In this document: positions 29,943-38,853 of the stretch, one piece after another
Layout of the letters: each line of letters begins with the position of its first letter
Numbering within the stretch: position 1 is the first letter of the stretch
Assembly: GCF_009469595.2 (NCBI RefSeq)
Contig: NZ_SSXV01000005.1
Coordinates: 1 to 64,000, forward strand
Direction: 5' to 3'
Length of the DNA stretch: 64,000 nt
Source of the DNA: Thauera sp. 2A1
GTDB lineage: Bacteria > Pseudomonadota > Gammaproteobacteria > Burkholderiales > Rhodocyclaceae
Notes under the pieces: model-generated
The model's input: the letters and a program-made list of their open reading frames with translations, nothing else
The model's database searches: none
Told to the model about the DNA's origin: nothing
Made by a program: the position numbers and the translations under genes

Positions 29943-32900
29943 TCAGTCCCGCTCAAACCCCTGCGCGTCAAAACGCAGCGTCCTCGCGTTCTCGGTGACA
30001 ATCCGCACAACTTGATCCGACACCCCATTCGGCAACGAAGCCTCGATCTCAAGGGTGACACGCACATTCGCGCCCTCAAGGCCGAGCAGATGAGCGATCA
30101 CCTCCTCTGCGATTCGCCCGGCGTCACGCCCAAGTCTCGTCGCGTCGAGCGCGACCGAACCGTGGAAACGCCTCGGGAGCGCTGCAGCCGCGGTTCCTGA
30201 GTACCCTGCCGCGGTCGTGCTCGTGCCACTGCCGCCTGGAGGCTGGGCGATCGGCTCGGTCGCCCGGAACACTGCTCCTGAGGCTCCAGCGGCGACGCTA
30301 GTGCCTACAGTTGGTTGATACTGCGCCGCGATCTGCTGTTTTGCGACATCCGGTTTGACCAGAAGCCCACCATCGTCGGGCTGCAGTGCAAACCGCTGGC
30401 CGCTGCGAAGGCCGCGGTAGCGCTGAGAGCCTTCGTCGAAACTGTCCGCGTAGGCGAACGAATCGGTCTCCCACGTGAGCAGACCCAGACCATCTTCGAT
30501 CGCCCTCCACAGCACGATGCTGGAGGCCAGACGAGGCAGATAGACGTAGCGCGCGAAATCGTCAGCCAGTTGCTTCACGGACGCATGGCTGCCGCGCCAG
30601 AGCGGCACCTTGTCCATCTCCATACGCAGCATGGTCCCAGCCAAGCTGATCGCGAGCAGATCATCATTGCGGAGTTTCTTGCTGGCACGTGCCGCCAGCG
30701 CTTCCTGACCGCTCAGCTTCATGACCTGAATCTCGACCGCCGCCTGCGGATTCGGCTGCACCGGCACCAAGAGCCACTGGAAGGCCTCAGGGAGACGCGC
30801 CACTACGGCACCCTCTGCCGCTCGCCGCTGCGTTTCCGCCTGCTTGACCTGATGCGGAGAAAGATCGAGTTGCTCCCGCTCTTCGAGGATCGAACTCCAA
30901 GCCAGGTAGCGACGCAGGGCTTCGTCAAGGTCCTGGAGACGCGTGCTGTCGGGTGCGAGGAAGACGAGGCTGTTACGGTAAAGTCGGGGGGCGTTGCCCC
31001 GCGACTCGAGAATCGCCTTGGCCGCCGTCAGTGCACCGCAGCGAGGATCTTTGCTATAGGCACATTCGGGCCCAAGCAGAACCAGCTTGGCCTCCGTGTC
31101 GTCGGGGACGTCGCTACCTGAACCTGGGATTGGATGGACCCGGCTAAACTCACCGCGATGCTCGATATCCCGCCGCAGCCGCAGTTCCAGCTCATGATGG
31201 ACCGCGTCCGGATCGCGCTTGAGCTGCTCGGCACGGTCGTCCGCGAGCTTGGTGACGGTCGGTTGGGTGTCGTACCAGTACCTCGGCCCATCGGTGTAGA
31301 GGTATGTGGCTGCGGACGTAAGACGGCGCAGCGCATCGCCAAACACCGCTGGCGACTCACCCGGCATCACGCAGCCCAGTTTCACGCGCCGATCCTCAAG
31401 CCCGCGGTTCGAGGCGCCCGCGGTAGGAGCCGAACCCAAGTAAATGGTCCGCGCAACGCGCCGAGTCGCCGCAAACTTGCCGAGGTTGGGCACATCGCCG
31501 TCTATGCGCAGGGGCAGGGCGTTCGGACCATCGACGTCCTTCGCGAGGATCGGCTTCCAGCTATCCGAGAGATAGCGCGTCAACTCGTCGCTGACACGTG
31601 GGTCATCGATCGGAATGTTCGCAGGAAGGATCAGCGGATTGCGGTCGCCCCGCTCCCACAAACTGTGAATCACGGCTGCCATCAGACGCAGCACACCACG
31701 AGTGCGCTGGAATTTCACCAGCGTGGACCAGTCCGTATAAAGCCGATCGAATACTTCGGGGTGGATCGGGTACGCTGCCTTCAGTCGGGTTTCGTACTCC
31801 GCGTCCACGCATTCGGGGGGAAACTCTGCTCGCTGCGTGCGATAGAAGTCGAAGAACTCGCGCGCCACGGTATCGCGCGCAATGAATTGCTCTCGTTCGA
31901 TCAGCGGCTCGAACAGGCGTCGGCGCACGATCTCGAAACCTTCTTCGGTGCTCGCCGGAGCCCAAGACGACTCGACCCGGCCGATAACGTTGCGCAAGCG
32001 CGCAAGTGCAGCCCGACCGCGCTCTCCGCCAACCTCCTCGTCATCACCACTCGCATGCGGTGACGTCGCTGTATCCGAAGCGGGCAGGCTAATGACGAGA
32101 AGCGCGTTTTTGGCGAGCTTGGCAGACTCCGTCAGCGCTTGTGCAAAGCTGAAATGGGTTTCGAAATTGCCGCCAGGCAGTTCCGTCACATCGTGGAGCT
32201 GACGCGCATACGCCACCCACTCGTCAATCAGGATCAGGCAAGGGCCATACTCGTTCATCAACTCGCGCAGCGCATCGCCCGGGCTGGTGCCACGTTCATC
32301 GTCGGCCGCGATCCTTGCAAAGGCCTCCGCCTTACCGAGTTGCCACGCCAGTTCGCCCCAAAGGGTACGGACCACCGTACCGTCCGGCTTGACGGATGGA
32401 TTACCGGGGGAGATCTTGTTGCCGACCAGCACCACACGACGCACGGCAGGTAGTCGGCTCACCCCCACCTCTTTGAGCAGCGCATCAACGCCCATGAGCT
32501 CTGCTGGCGCCACCCCCGAGAACAGGTGATACAGGGCGAGCATGGAGTGGGTCTTGCCGCCCCCGAAGTTCGTCTGCAGTTGCACGACAGGGTCGCCGCC
32601 GTCGCCCGTAACGCGAAGCATTGCCCCCTTCAGGAGCTGCTTCAGGCTCTCGGTCAGGAAGGTGCGACGGAAGAACTCGGCCGGGTTGCGGTATTCATCC
32701 GAGCCTTCGTTCAGATGCACCTGCCACAGGTCCGCAGCAAACTCCGCCTGCTGATAGCGGCCACTGGCGACGTCGCGGTGCGGGCTCACCACCTCGCGCC
32801 AGGGCTTCAAGGTGCCGCTGGCCTGCGTCTGGATGGCCGTGCCCACCGTCTTGCGCTTTTCGTTGCGCATCTGCTCGTCGAAGATGAGACGACGCAGTTC

Positions 32901-33305
32901 CATCTTCATGCGGCCCACTTCGTCGGCCTGCGACGCAGACACTGCAGTCAGCAGTCGCGCGATCGAATCGAGTGCCCGATCGGTATCGTCGCTCGAGAAT
33001 GGATCTTGATGAGCCCAACGGTTGCGGTACCCACGGAGCTCCCCGACCAGTCCGCGCTCCGCCGGGCCCAAGGTCTGGCGAAACACCTCGTTCCAGGTCT
33101 CCCACATCAGCTTGAGCAGGCTGGCTGCGTCCCAATCGCGAATGGACTTGTCCTTGGTGAGGGGATCCTCGGCAAAGCTGCGCAGAGTAGCGAGCCCACG
33201 GCCCTCCTTGACAGCCAGTGTCGTCTCGCGATCCACAAAGGGAGCAAGTCCGGCTTTCAGCAGATCGAGCGCCTTACCCACCCGCTCCTGGTTGGTCATT
33301 GCCAT
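29943..33305 (-). CDS. HEPN (Swt1-like) plus DUF499 AAA+ ATPase
   Basis: Large ATPase of 1120 residues. Residues 1-125 form a helical domain resembling the Swt1-type HEPN domain, with the RX4H RNase motif at R94-H99 (in GYRNRWAHQDPF). Residues about 180-1000 match my memory of the DUF499/COG1483-type predicted ATPase: Walker A NFGGGKTHSM (K251) and Walker B LILIDEW (D361, E362). The C-terminal 150 residues are Ala/Gly-rich linker plus a DUF499 tail (VALDATRLGRDAGRIAEEVI). DUF499 proteins are repeatedly found beside DUF1156 methylases in defence islands, as here. Its likely role is an energy-dependent sensor or effector; the HEPN domain suggests RNA cleavage, which is inference. Start ATG at 33305; a second Met lies two codons in. 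Confidence 0.85.
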   Translation of the reverse strand: MAMTNQERVGKALDLLKAGLAPFVDRETTLAVKEGRGLATLRSFAEDPLTKDKSIRDWDAASLLKLMWETWNEVFRQTLGPAERGLVGELRGYRNRWAHQDPFSSDDTDRALDSIARLLTAVSASQADEVGRMKMELRRLIFDEQMRNEKRKTVGTAIQTQASGTLKPWREVVSPHRDVASGRYQQAEFAADLWQVHLNEGSDEYRNPAEFFRRTFLTESLKQLLKGAMLRVTGDGGDPVVQLQTNFGGGKTHSMLALYHLFSGVAPAELMGVDALLKEVGVSRLPAVRRVVLVGNKISPGNPSVKPDGTVVRTLWGELAWQLGKAEAFARIAADDERGTSPGDALRELMNEYGPCLILIDEWVAYARQLHDVTELPGGNFETHFSFAQALTESAKLAKNALLVISLPASDTATSPHASGDDEEVGGERGRAALARLRNVIGRVESSWAPASTEEGFEIVRRRLFEPLIEREQFIARDTVAREFFDFYRTQRAEFPPECVDAEYETRLKAAYPIHPEVFDRLYTDWSTLVKFQRTRGVLRLMAAVIHSLWERGDRNPLILPANIPIDDPRVSDELTRYLSDSWKPILAKDVDGPNALPLRIDGDVPNLGKFAATRRVARTIYLGSAPTAGASNRGLEDRRVKLGCVMPGESPAVFGDALRRLTSAATYLYTDGPRYWYDTQPTVTKLADDRAEQLKRDPDAVHHELELRLRRDIEHRGEFSRVHPIPGSGSDVPDDTEAKLVLLGPECAYSKDPRCGALTAAKAILESRGNAPRLYRNSLVFLAPDSTRLQDLDEALRRYLAWSSILEEREQLDLSPHQVKQAETQRRAAEGAVVARLPEAFQWLLVPVQPNPQAAVEIQVMKLSGQEALAARASKKLRNDDLLAISLAGTMLRMEMDKVPLWRGSHASVKQLADDFARYVYLPRLASSIVLWRAIEDGLGLLTWETDSFAYADSFDEGSQRYRGLRSGQRFALQPDDGGLLVKPDVAKQQIAAQYQPTVGTSVAAGASGAVFRATEPIAQPPGGSGTSTTAAGYSGTAAAALPRRFHGSVALDATRLGRDAGRIAEEVIAHLLGLEGANVRVTLEIEASLPNGVSDQVVRIVTENARTLRFDAQGFERD

Positions 33306-33374
33306 GTCTTTGGTCTCTTTTTCATTCCACGATCATCGCTCTTCGACTCGACTAGCCGTTGATCGCCTCCAACA

Positions 33375-35111
33375 TCACAGAAGCAAGTCGTCCGACGCTG
33401 CAATGCGCACGGTCTCCTCGCCAAGCGTGAGATCGTGGACGCCGTCGAGAAATATCCGCCCCTCCACCGGCTGCCCGTCCAGCCAGCTCCCGAAGGTACT
33501 TCCCAGATCGCAAAGCCAGACGTCCGATGGGTAGTTGATGATCACCGCGTGCCGGCGGCTAATCGACTGGGCCTGAATCTTAAGCGCATTTGCATGCAGA
33601 AACCCGATCGAAATGATCGGCTCCGACGACTCGAGCACGTCGCCGGATGTCCGACGAAGGACGATCCCATTCGGCTTCGCCGACGCCTTGGAGAGATCGA
33701 ACCGGTAGTCCTGAAACAGCAGCTTCGATTTGAGTGAGGGGCCATCCTCCGCAGCCCATGAACGAGGCTTCTCGCGAGCGACGGTCAGGTTGTAGGCGAT
33801 GAACGGATTGACGATGTTGCTCTCGTCGATATCTTCGAGCTCACGCGGGCTATAGCCGCCGTTGAGCAGCCGGCACAGGAACCGGTTGTTCCTGAAGCAA
33901 TCCCCAGGGGCTCGTTCGTTCATCATCGTCCGTGCGAGATCCTCCCCAGCTTCGAACCGATCGGTAAGGAAGTAGCACTGCAGCAGAAGGTTATAGGCCT
34001 CGTAGTCGGCGGCACTGCGGTCGAGGTGATCGGTCAGCAGGGAGATTGCGCCCGAAATCCGACCCTCCTCGATGTTCAGGCGGGCGAGTTCCTTCTGAAC
34101 CGGTGTCCGCGGGTTGATGGCCAGGGCTTCCGAGAAGTGCCGCCGGGCCTCACGGACACGCCTGATCTGCAGATTGAAGCGCGCTGCGGCAAGAATCGCC
34201 GAGTGGCACTTCGGGCTCAGGTGCAATGCCTGATTGATCGCACGCTCAGCCTGCTTCCACTTCTTCCTGGCAAGCAGGTTCTCTGCCTTTTCCGCCAGGG
34301 CATGCGCCTTGATGCGCTTCGCATCGACTACATAAGGGACGTGCTTGCCACGGATGGCCTCGGCAAATTCTGTCGCCGTCTGGAAGCGCATCTCCGGCGT
34401 CGGATGCGTCGCCTTCAGCAGCACCTCCTGCTGCCAACGTGGCAGAGACTCGGGCACAAAATCGTGTGCTAGCCTCGCTTCCAACGCCGCACGAGCAGAG
34501 AGATCCTCGAACGGATGCCTTCCGGTCAGCGCCTCCTGCATCGTGAGTCCGAGCGCATAAACATCCACCCTCGGATCGCTACTGTGCACCCGCTCGCCCA
34601 ACAGCATCTCAGGCGCCATGTAGAGCAGCGTCCCGGTCGCCCGGTTTGCGACACCGAAGTCGCCGAGCTTGATGCGCCCTTCGCCGTCAAAAAGCACATT
34701 CGCAGGCTTCACATCATGGTGAACGATGCCCCTGTCGTGCACAAAAGCCAGCGTATCGCAGAGGTCCAGCACCCACCGAACGACATCCTCGTTGGAGAAG
34801 TGCCGCTCACCATTGAGACGCAGATGCAGGCTACCGCCCGCGCAGTGTTCCATGACGAGAAACAGCCGGCCATCGCGTTCGAAGTGGTGATGAAACGCGA
34901 CGACGCCCGCATGCTGAAAGCGCGCAAGCGTCTGCATCTCCCAGATCAGATCGTCATGATCGTCCGGATCGTTGCGGCTGAGCATCTTGATCGCAACCCG
35001 ACGCCCCGGGATGACTTCGTCCTCGGCAAGAAACACTTCGCCAAAGCCCCCGCTTCCAAGCCGGCAGAGAACGCGATACTTGCCATCCAGCAAATCATCG
35101 ACCGCAATCAC
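33375..35111 (-). CDS. Ser/Thr protein kinase with TPR-like middle and C-terminal FHA domain
   Basis: Eukaryotic-type kinase of 578 residues. The kinase domain (residues 10-270) is complete: glycine loop LGSGGFGEV (19-27), K42, E58, catalytic HHDVKPANVL (D133), DFG at 151 and APE at 166-168, with a short activation segment. Residues about 270-450 are helical repeats of TPR style (ALAEKAENLLARKKWKQAER, ALHLSPKCHSAILAAARFNL). The last 110 residues form an FHA domain (SISRRHAVIINYPSDVWLCD, LGSTFGSWLDGQPV), which binds phosphothreonine. Start is GTG at 35111. It could phosphorylate operon partners; a kinase is also part of the BREX type 2/Pgl system (PglW), so a phosphorylation switch is plausible here. 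Confidence 0.9.
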   Translation of the reverse strand: MIAVDDLLDGKYRVLCRLGSGGFGEVFLAEDEVIPGRRVAIKMLSRNDPDDHDDLIWEMQTLARFQHAGVVAFHHHFERDGRLFLVMEHCAGGSLHLRLNGERHFSNEDVVRWVLDLCDTLAFVHDRGIVHHDVKPANVLFDGEGRIKLGDFGVANRATGTLLYMAPEMLLGERVHSSDPRVDVYALGLTMQEALTGRHPFEDLSARAALEARLAHDFVPESLPRWQQEVLLKATHPTPEMRFQTATEFAEAIRGKHVPYVVDAKRIKAHALAEKAENLLARKKWKQAERAINQALHLSPKCHSAILAAARFNLQIRRVREARRHFSEALAINPRTPVQKELARLNIEEGRISGAISLLTDHLDRSAADYEAYNLLLQCYFLTDRFEAGEDLARTMMNERAPGDCFRNNRFLCRLLNGGYSPRELEDIDESNIVNPFIAYNLTVAREKPRSWAAEDGPSLKSKLLFQDYRFDLSKASAKPNGIVLRRTSGDVLESSEPIISIGFLHANALKIQAQSISRRHAVIINYPSDVWLCDLGSTFGSWLDGQPVEGRIFLDGVHDLTLGEETVRIAASDDLLL

Positions 35112-35188
35112 GCCCCAGCCTCACCACACGATAGTCAGCGCCACCGAAGCGTTGCAATCTCTGCCTGCGAGTCATCCCAATGCCTCGG

Positions 35189-38089
35189 TCAAAAAAGCTC
35201 GCCCGGGCGCGTGGCGATCTCGGCAACCGGAATCTCATGCGCCAACCGCTGGATCTCGGGCCAGCTCTGTACCAGCCCGTTGTACGAGATGGCTTCCTGG
35301 GTACGCCGCTTTCGTTCGCAGATCGTATAGAGCCGATAGCACAGCTCACGTGCGGTTTCAGCCTGGCTACCCAACTTTGCGACCAGCGTGGCCGCCGCAC
35401 CCTCGCCATACGCTTCGAGCACGCGTACGAGCTGATGAACCATCTCCCAGACGGTCAGGCGTTCGTCGCTCACCGGATCCCAGTTTGGAGGCAGTTCGCC
35501 CGGCTTCAGCAGTCGCACCTTGCCCTTCGCAGCGACAGCAATGCCCGCCTCAACCAGACCACTGACCGCCGTGTTCTTCGCTTTGGACAGCTGCTCGGCA
35601 AGACCGAACTCGCCCTCATCCAAACCGAGTTGCTCGAACCACGCCAACGCCCAGCGGCTATCTGCGTCGAAATCACCCTCCTGCTCGGCCAGCGCCTCGT
35701 CCAGAACCTGGTTGATCAAGGCCAATGCAGAACGGACTGTCAGCGGCTGACCTTCAGCGTCGAGCACCCGAGCATAGCGGGTGTATACGGCCATGCCCGG
35801 ACCAATCGCGGCCTGCGCGAGGTCGACAGGCGCAATATTCCCTGCCTGAAGGTGGCGCAACGCATCCGGTAACTCGGCTTTCAGGGCCGCAACGAACTCG
35901 CGACGCGTAGCCGTTCGTGCGTCAATCTGACGGGAACGGCACACCAACACAATACTGGAAGCGAGTGCATTCGCACCCGAGCCAATCATTCGATTCGCGA
36001 GCTCCGTTCGCATCGGCCAGGTGCCGCTGATCGCAAAGCCCGCCTCGATCACGGCGGCGAGGAAGGTGTCCCACCCCGTGTTTGTCGTGCCATCACTCCC
36101 ATCGCTCTCAGACTGCTTGAACGCGTAGTAGATAGTGACAGGGTAGGCTGGATGTGACTGCTGCGCGATTCGATGCATCGCGTGCGTCATGCCACGGAGG
36201 AAAAACTGCTCGGCGTGATCCTTGCTGCCATGTCGGTACGGACTCGCAACCAGCTCCTCCGCCTTTGGTACCGTTATCGTTGCGAATAAACCCGGGAACA
36301 CGGCGCGCAGCGTGCGACGCAGCCACACATAAAAAAAATCGGACAGGTCTGCATAGCCTATGTTGTCGTAATATGGTGGGTCTGTGGAGACTACCTTACC
36401 TGTACTAATAGATTGGCAGGTCGCATCCAACTGTAGAGCGTGGCCACCGCTAGTTCCGGGCAAAAGCTCGACAGCCTTCGAACTCCATTCAACGTTGTTC
36501 AGCCAGTTACCACTTGACCCAGAGAATGGATTCCCCTCCGCGAAATCCCAAACCATTGGAATTGCCTGACGCCCAAATGTGTTGCGAAGCGCCTCCATCT
36601 TCGGGCTGTTATCCCAAGAACACACTGTCGAACCACGATCGACCGTACGATCGAGCGCAAAGGCTAAATAAAGACTGACCGCTTCGGCATAAGCGGTTGC
36701 ACCTAAACCATCTTGTTCTAAACCCCGTCCGTCACGTATTAGTCCAGAAGAGACGGCATCCCGTTGGATTCGTTCACGGACATCGCCAACCAGTTTAGAG
36801 AAAGTCGTCAGCGCAACAAGTTGGCGGTCAGTAAAGAGGTCCCCGAGCCTGGTAAAGCCATATTGCACAGTCCAGAAGTTACGAGGGTCGTCAGGCAACG
36901 GCGAGTCCGGCCGCCATTCCGGACTGGTCGCATGCGCTGCGGCCTCATGTTCCGCAGTTGGTTCGAGGTAAACGCGGCCACGAACACCTTCTGCAACAAT
37001 TGCCATCAGTCGCGCACCAATACGGCCTGCCCTTCCCTCAGCCTTGATGTAGTCCCCAAGTATCGGCGCTTCAGAGATCAAGCATTTGAAATTGGCACCG
37101 CGCGAAAGCTTGGTCCCATTTTTCGCCGCTACTGCATTCACCGGCTTGCCCGTCTTCACGGTAAATCGGTAGCTGCCATTCTCAATTAATGGCTCGACAT
37201 AGGCCTCCTTTCCAGGCTTGGTCGAGAGCATAAACGTCGAGGCGAGCGGGACGTCCACATTGGCGAAGGCAGGGTTAGGACTCTTGACCGTGCGGGCCCA
37301 GAGCCAGGCAATCACGGTCAGCTTCTCACCGACGTAGGGACCAAGGTCGGGGCGCTCCTCGACCATCTCGGCGGTCACCTCCATCTTGGGGTAAAGGTGG
37401 CCGATCCGCTTCTCGGCTTCGTCCCGCATCCACTGACCGTAATAGCGCACGTCCTCGGCCAGGCCCTGAGCACCCTTCCACTCGCGCTCGAACAGCCCGC
37501 CTTGCTCTGTCACCATAGGATTGACGGGCGGCTTGCCAGCGAAGCGCGGGGGGATCTCGATCATGGCCTTGTTGATCAACACGGCCACCGGGTTGAGGTC
37601 GCTGGCGCAGCTTTCCAATCCCAGCCGCTGCGCTTCCAGGGGCAATGCACCTCCACCCGCAAAGGGATCGTGGAAGGCCGGCAGCGTGTGGCGGTCGAAG
37701 AGTTCTTTCGCCCGAGGATGATCCGCATTGGCCGCGCAGGCATGGCGCCAGCTCTGCCAGATCTCGTCGCGTGCGGCCTGCAGCACCTCTTCGTTGTTCG
37801 TGTTCTCCCAGCGGACAAGTTCCTCGATGATCTTGAACAGGCGCTTACGTTCTTTCTCCTGTTTTTTTTCAGTCGGGAAGAGGTCTGGATGCGCCGAGGG
37901 GTCATCCACCATCTGCGCGAAGATCACCGCACGCGCAGCCGCTAGCGGTCGCCTCGCCCACCATAGGTGGAGGGTGGACGGGTGACCGTGGCGGATGGAC
38001 TTTTCACGGGCAGCAGCCTTGTTGATGGCTTCCAGCGGGAGGGCGACTTCGATGAGCTTCTTTCTATACGCAGCAGACGTCTTTGTCAT
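35189..38089 (-). CDS. DUF1156 DNA methyltransferase
   Basis: Probable amino-methyltransferase of 966 residues. The N-terminus carries the DUF1156 signature ([40 protein letters not shown]). The SAM motif is [13 protein letters not shown] starting at D141, and the catalytic motif is DPPYYDN starting at D570, so it would methylate N6 of adenine or N4 of cytosine. A WFEQLG-type helical C-terminal part follows. Start ATG at 38089 gives the conserved [18 protein letters not shown]. It lies between the XRE gene and the kinase, all on minus. In defence systems such methylases mark self DNA; target sequence unknown. Confidence 0.9.
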   Translation of the reverse strand: MTKTSAAYRKKLIEVALPLEAINKAAAREKSIRHGHPSTLHLWWARRPLAAARAVIFAQMVDDPSAHPDLFPTEKKQEKERKRLFKIIEELVRWENTNNEEVLQAARDEIWQSWRHACAANADHPRAKELFDRHTLPAFHDPFAGGGALPLEAQRLGLESCASDLNPVAVLINKAMIEIPPRFAGKPPVNPMVTEQGGLFEREWKGAQGLAEDVRYYGQWMRDEAEKRIGHLYPKMEVTAEMVEERPDLGPYVGEKLTVIAWLWARTVKSPNPAFANVDVPLASTFMLSTKPGKEAYVEPLIENGSYRFTVKTGKPVNAVAAKNGTKLSRGANFKCLISEAPILGDYIKAEGRAGRIGARLMAIVAEGVRGRVYLEPTAEHEAAAHATSPEWRPDSPLPDDPRNFWTVQYGFTRLGDLFTDRQLVALTTFSKLVGDVRERIQRDAVSSGLIRDGRGLEQDGLGATAYAEAVSLYLAFALDRTVDRGSTVCSWDNSPKMEALRNTFGRQAIPMVWDFAEGNPFSGSSGNWLNNVEWSSKAVELLPGTSGGHALQLDATCQSISTGKVVSTDPPYYDNIGYADLSDFFYVWLRRTLRAVFPGLFATITVPKAEELVASPYRHGSKDHAEQFFLRGMTHAMHRIAQQSHPAYPVTIYYAFKQSESDGSDGTTNTGWDTFLAAVIEAGFAISGTWPMRTELANRMIGSGANALASSIVLVCRSRQIDARTATRREFVAALKAELPDALRHLQAGNIAPVDLAQAAIGPGMAVYTRYARVLDAEGQPLTVRSALALINQVLDEALAEQEGDFDADSRWALAWFEQLGLDEGEFGLAEQLSKAKNTAVSGLVEAGIAVAAKGKVRLLKPGELPPNWDPVSDERLTVWEMVHQLVRVLEAYGEGAAATLVAKLGSQAETARELCYRLYTICERKRRTQEAISYNGLVQSWPEIQRLAHEIPVAEIATRPGELF

Positions 38090-38164
38090 TCTTCATGGCC
38101 ATACGGTAGGGGTAGGTGGCGGGGTATCTGGCACGAGTCATCCCTTCACCAGAGTTGGTTCCGG

Positions 38165-38803
38165 CTACTCAGAACTCTGCCTATAGGTGGAACCCAGTGC
38201 AGCACGAGCCTCCGCAAGATCTTCATCATTAATCCTATTGCTTGCATACAGCATCATGAGAATCTGAGTTGGCCCTCCTATTTCCCTCCCTCCCTCATAT
38301 CTACTACCTCCGGACTGAGTGACTCCAAAACGTCCCCAGAAGTCCTTTTGATTCATACCGGTAAGTTTTCTTGATTCACGGGGCGCAAGAACAAAGGATA
38401 GAGGACTATCCTGAGATAGCCCTTGAAGCCTCGCCTTCCCCCTTGCCACCCTTTGAAATAGCCCCGAGGACTTTGGAGTAGCAGTCCTTGGAAGCCTTTC
38501 GACTATTCTTTCAATAGTCTCCAATAGATCATGAACAACTGGCTCAATTGTTTCCGCAGCTTCTACCGGAACCTCAATCTCCCTTCGCAGGCGATCTCGC
38601 TCGTAAATCAACGACTCAGGAATTGTCACACCCTGACTCTGAAGCCGCGCAATCGTCTTAATGATCTCCCTAAGCTGCGCTTGCTTCTCGGCATCATCCA
38701 TATCATCCTGAAAGATGCCCACGCTATGTGCTATATCATCTAGCAAACCCGCTAACAGCCGAGGTTCGTTTAAGAATTTCCGAACTTCATCTTCTTTCTG
38801 CAT
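38165..38803 (-). CDS. XRE-like helix-turn-helix protein, operon-embedded
   Basis: A 212-residue protein. Residues 1-150 are helical and charged, with coiled-coil character (AEKQAQLREIIKTIARLQSQ). Residues about 150-205 form an XRE-type HTH (LTGMNQKDFWGRFGVTQSGG, then SRYEGGREI). The HTH is close to the small protein at 59604-59873, sharing NQxxFWGRxxVTQSGGSRYExGR. It sits inside the operon between the sacsin-like ATPase and the methylase, and its DNA is visibly more AT-rich than its neighbours, which suggests separate acquisition. It may regulate the operon. No gene-specific function is known to me. Confidence 0.75.
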   Translation of the reverse strand: MQKEDEVRKFLNEPRLLAGLLDDIAHSVGIFQDDMDDAEKQAQLREIIKTIARLQSQGVTIPESLIYERDRLRREIEVPVEAAETIEPVVHDLLETIERIVERLPRTATPKSSGLFQRVARGKARLQGLSQDSPLSFVLAPRESRKLTGMNQKDFWGRFGVTQSGGSRYEGGREIGGPTQILMMLYASNRINDEDLAEARAALGSTYRQSSE

Positions 38804-38853
38804 TTTCCAATATCACCCGAGTGTTCTTATCTATTCCACGCAAAGAATAAGCT

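Noticed and set aside
36296-36310. ACACGGCG, which could look like ACA plus the CGGCG duplication of the candidate Tn7-like end
   Set aside because: It lies inside the DUF1156 methylase gene and no end repeats flank it.
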